From positions 4,092,001 to 4,156,000 of the forward strand of contig OZ252114.1 in assembly GCA_965248635.1 (NCBI GenBank): a DNA stretch of 64,000 bases, given 5' to 3'. Of this stretch, positions 61,476 to 64,000 are shown piece by piece; the first letter of the stretch is position 1, and each line of letters starts with the position of its first letter. The notes below the pieces were generated by a model. It worked only from the letters and a program-made list of their open reading frames with translations, was not told the origin of the DNA and made no database searches. A program made the translations under genes and the position numbers. The DNA is from CBDAPI01 sp965248635 (GTDB taxonomy: Bacteria > Acidobacteriota > UBA6911 > RPQK01 > CBDAPI01).

Positions 61476-63254
61476 CTAAACCATGACTTCCTGAAGGGGA
61501 ACAGAGTGGTTGGTGCGACCAGCCAGTTGCTCGAGCACTCCCTCGACAATGTGATGAGGCATGAAGGGTTCCCCGTCATACTTGCGGATATGCCCATCCA
61601 CATCGAGCCCCGTCTCGCTGCGCAGGAAGCGGAAGAACTGGCCCGAATAGTTGTTCTCGACAATAATGGTCCGTTTGCAGCGATTGATGGTCTCAATCGC
61701 CGCCCTGGCCTGGAAGGGAACGATCCATTTGAAGGACAACTGGTTGGCGCTCACTCCCTGTTGATTCAACAGCCCCAGAGCCTCGCGAATCACTCCGTAG
61801 GTGGATCCCCACCCGATTAGCGTTACCTGGGCATCCTCAGGACCTTCCAGTCTGGGAGGAGGGATCTGATCGAGAATGCTCTGAAACTTTCGAGCCCGTT
61901 TTTCGACCATCTGTCGCCGCTTGTGGGGATTGGTGAACTCGTCACTGATCAGGATCCCTTCCTCGTCGTGCTCGTCGCTGGCCACCACATGCACATAACC
62001 CTCCAGCCCGGGCAGTGCGCGTGGAGAAACGCCGCTCTCCGTATCCTTGAAGCGTAGATAGCCGTCCCCTTTCGCGGAACTGGTGATCAGATCACCTCGA
62101 TCGATGGTCGGATGCATCTCGATGTCGTCCGGCTCCACGCTGAAGGTACCCTCCGAAATCAACAAATCAGAAATGACAATACCGGGACACTGGCATTTAT
62201 CAACGAGATTGAACAATTTGGGCATGGTGTTGAAGGCATCCAGGGCGTCTCTAGGAGCCACAATGATCCGCTCAAAGTCTCCCTGACTGGCGCCCAGCAC
62301 CTGCCACAGGTCTCCCTGCTCCGTTTTAGTGGGCACACCCGTGGAGGGTCCGGCGCGCTGAACGTTGATGAAGACAACCGGGATTTCCATTATTGCGGCC
62401 GAGCCGATAGCTTCTGTCATCAATGCGAACCCGCCGCCTGAGGTAGCGCACATGGCCCGGCAACCGGCGTGGGCCGCACCGATAGCCATGTTCGCGACTC
62501 CGATTTCATCCTCGACCTGGCGCACCATGATTCCCAGTTCACGGCCATTTCGAGCCATCCAGTGAAGCACTCCGCTGGCCGGACTCATTGGATAAGCACA
62601 GTAAAACTTGACCCCGGCTGAGGCGCCGCCCATCGCCAGGGCGTCATTGCCGGTCCATACAGCCAAGGGCCTGGGACCCACGGGGGTAGGTTGGTCCCAC
62701 GGCTCGAAGTTGGCACCGGTGAAGTCGAATCCGGCTCGGGCAACCGCCACGTTTTCGTCTACAACCTCCTGCCCCTTGCGCTCGAAGTGCAGGGTCAAGG
62801 CATCCTCAAGAATTTGAAAGTCGAGCCCCAGCAGAGAAACGATCGATCCCAGCGCGACCGTGTTCTGGACCAGCCGGTTGCGGTTTCCCCCGGTGATCTC
62901 GACTACGGGCAGCGGGCAAAGGTGCACGCCCTCGGCAGCTTCCGGAGCTTTCACGGCCCCGCTGTTGTAGATCACTCTCGACCCTGGTCCCATGAGAGAC
63001 AGGTGGCGGTTCAAAGTGTCCTGGTTCAAACAAACCAGTAAGTCCAGCTTATCCCCGTGGCTTTGGACTGGACGGTCACCAATGCGAACCGTGAGAAAAA
63101 TGTGGCCGCCTCGAATGATCGACTGATAGGCGTTGTAGGCGTAAAGATGGAGGCCGCGGCGCACGAACAACCGCGCCAGAATGTTTCCGGGTGTGGCGAT
63201 CCCCTGTCCCGCTGCGCCTCCGATCGCGAAGGCAAAGTCGAATCTCCCTGACAT
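61476..63254 (-). CDS. korA: 2-oxoacid:ferredoxin oxidoreductase, fused gamma-alpha subunit
   Basis: 592 aa from ATG 63254 (MSGRFDFAFAIGGAAGQG). The gamma domain (residues about 1-190: FAIGGAAGQGIATPGNILAR, YNAYQSIIRGGHIFLTVRIG) is fused to the alpha domain (GNDALAMGGASAGVKFYCAY, PMSPASGVLHWMA, VRQVEDEIGVANMAIGAAHA, ATSGGGFALMTEAIG, NVQRAGPSTGVPTKTEQGDL), as in KorA/VorA-type proteins. A C-terminal transketolase-like part (VTLIGWGSTYGVIREA) and FKWIVPFQ follow. Cytoplasmic partner of KorB. Which 2-oxoacid is used is not certain. Confidence 0.94.
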   Translation of the reverse strand: MSGRFDFAFAIGGAAGQGIATPGNILARLFVRRGLHLYAYNAYQSIIRGGHIFLTVRIGDRPVQSHGDKLDLLVCLNQDTLNRHLSLMGPGSRVIYNSGAVKAPEAAEGVHLCPLPVVEITGGNRNRLVQNTVALGSIVSLLGLDFQILEDALTLHFERKGQEVVDENVAVARAGFDFTGANFEPWDQPTPVGPRPLAVWTGNDALAMGGASAGVKFYCAYPMSPASGVLHWMARNGRELGIMVRQVEDEIGVANMAIGAAHAGCRAMCATSGGGFALMTEAIGSAAIMEIPVVFINVQRAGPSTGVPTKTEQGDLWQVLGASQGDFERIIVAPRDALDAFNTMPKLFNLVDKCQCPGIVISDLLISEGTFSVEPDDIEMHPTIDRGDLITSSAKGDGYLRFKDTESGVSPRALPGLEGYVHVVASDEHDEEGILISDEFTNPHKRRQMVEKRARKFQSILDQIPPPRLEGPEDAQVTLIGWGSTYGVIREALGLLNQQGVSANQLSFKWIVPFQARAAIETINRCKRTIIVENNYSGQFFRFLRSETGLDVDGHIRKYDGEPFMPHHIVEGVLEQLAGRTNHSVPLQEVMV

Positions 63255-63449
63255 TAGATGGTTTCTCCCAATCTGGCCAGATCCCCTCCCTCCCACAGCG
63301 CGGGGAGGATCCCTTCAACCGTGTATCGGCACCTGGGCTAGACGGCCCTCCCCTCAGGAGCCCAACCGCTGCATCCGAGCACCGCAATCTTTTCGTGACA
63401 GGCAGATTTTATAGGTTAGCCCGCCTGTTTGGCAATCGGCTGAGGAAAA

Positions 63450-64000
63450 CTATCCCTCCAGAATCGAAAGAAAAGGATCTTCCAGACTGTCGGAGAGCCA
63501 GCGCAGGAAACGCGCTGCATTGGCTCCATCGATGAGCCGGTGATCGTAGGACAGCGACAGCGGCAGCATGGTTCTGGGTACCAGTGAACCATCTCGAAAC
63601 ACGGGCTTGGCGGCCGACCTGGAAACTCCCAGAATAGCCACTTCCGGCCAGTTCACGATGGGTGTGAAGGAAGTTCCCCCAATTCCACCCAGATTGGTCA
63701 CTGTAAAGGTTCCGCCCTGCATCTCATCGAGGGTTAGTTTTCCGTCCCGCGCGCGACCGGCAACTTCCTGGAGTTCGACGGCAATCTGGATGATGTTCTT
63801 TTGATCCACATTCCGAACGACCGGAACCAGAAGTCCTCGGGGCGTGTCGACAGCCACCCCGATATGGATGTATTTCTTGTAGATGATCCTCTGGCCTTGG
63901 GCATCGATGCTGGCGTTGAAATCCGGAAACAGTTTGAGAGCCGAAGCCAGGAGCTTGATGATGATGGCTGTAACCGTCAGTCTGGTGCCGGCTGCCTCTG
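63450..64000 (-). CDS. 2-oxoacid dehydrogenase E2 acyltransferase, C-terminal part (5' end beyond window)
   Basis: The last 183 codons of a dihydrolipoamide acyltransferase: EAAGTRLTVTAIIIKLLASA, FPDFNASIDAQGQRIIYKKY, GVAVDTPRGLLVPVVRNVDQ, GGTFTVTNLGGIGGTSFTPI and the catalytic SLSYDHRLIDGANAARFL (His and Asp of H-R-x-x-D-G). The lipoyl and E1/E3-binding domains would lie outside the window. Same strand as korA and korB with a 195-bp gap that shows no other gene, so common transcription is possible. E2 normally serves NAD-linked dehydrogenase complexes, not ferredoxin-linked KorAB. Confidence 0.93.
   Translation of the reverse strand, partial: EAAGTRLTVTAIIIKLLASALKLFPDFNASIDAQGQRIIYKKYIHIGVAVDTPRGLLVPVVRNVDQKNIIQIAVELQEVAGRARDGKLTLDEMQGGTFTVTNLGGIGGTSFTPIVNWPEVAILGVSRSAAKPVFRDGSLVPRTMLPLSLSYDHRLIDGANAARFLRWLSDSLEDPFLSILEG

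Noticed and set aside
1..64000. tRNA or rRNA genes
   Set aside because: I saw no cloverleaf-like or rRNA-like segment by eye; a covariance search would be needed to exclude one.

Overview
The window looks like chromosomal DNA of a GC-rich, Gram-negative, heterotrophic bacterium. Many exported lipoprotein-type hydrolases, clusters of formylglycine sulfatases, paralogous CocE-type hydrolases, DUF3604/PHP-like hydrolases, a PVC-type HEAT/cytochrome c protein, BKACE and PEP-hydrolase/Tm-1-like enzymes suggest Acidobacteriota or a similar deep-branching environmental or host-associated lineage. This placement is inferred from gene content only. I recognised no tRNA, rRNA, CRISPR, phage or plasmid genes.

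Layout. 1-9.8 kb: four CocE/NonD-type hydrolase genes (one cut by the window edge, one frameshifted) with a ceramidase-like and a DUF3179 gene. 9.9-17.5 kb: acyl-CoA synthetase, a second ceramidase-like gene behind two PepSY membrane proteins, and a propeller-PHP hydrolase. 17.5-20.9 kb: a Tm-1-like/PEP-hydrolase-like pair whose first gene is split by a complete 1,336-bp IS1-type element with 8-bp target duplications. 21-29.7 kb: a broken PVC-type cytochrome gene, a cupin, a hydrolase remnant, APC permease, class III aminotransferase, serine hydrolase and a UreH/NiCoT-like transporter. 29.9-35.3 kb: a tight operon of a P1B-type ATPase fused to an HflK-like SPFH domain, then HflC-like, HflK-like and small membrane-anchored proteins. 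35.5-50.7 kb: sulfatase, GntR regulator with BKACE enzyme, SDRs, a cluster of 72-bp palindromic repeats, NIF3-like and 3-hydroxyisobutyrate-dehydrogenase-like genes (both frameshifted), OPT transporter, amidohydrolase, CehA/McbA hydrolase, MBL hydrolase. 50.7-60.5 kb: PepSY protein, a deiodinase-like gene with an in-frame TGA at the selenocysteine position, two sulfatases, a second propeller-PHP gene and a PIG-L deacetylase. 60.5-64 kb: 2-oxoacid:ferredoxin oxidoreductase KorAB and the end of an E2 acyltransferase gene.

The strongest leads are the ATPase-SPFH/HflC/HflK operon, the candidate deiodinase-like selenoprotein, the 72-bp palindrome family (seven copies, invariant 18-nt centre, arms that change together) and the IS insertion that can be reversed on paper to restore an intact gene.

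Several genes carry single-base indels or short duplications (near 8.88, 23.69, 41.24, 42.28, 52.19, 57.63 and 57.78 kb), and truncated paralogue remnants lie at 7.74, 24.6 and 40.7 kb. The remnants and larger rearrangements look biological. The one-base indels could be either gene decay or sequence error, and the sequence alone does not decide this.
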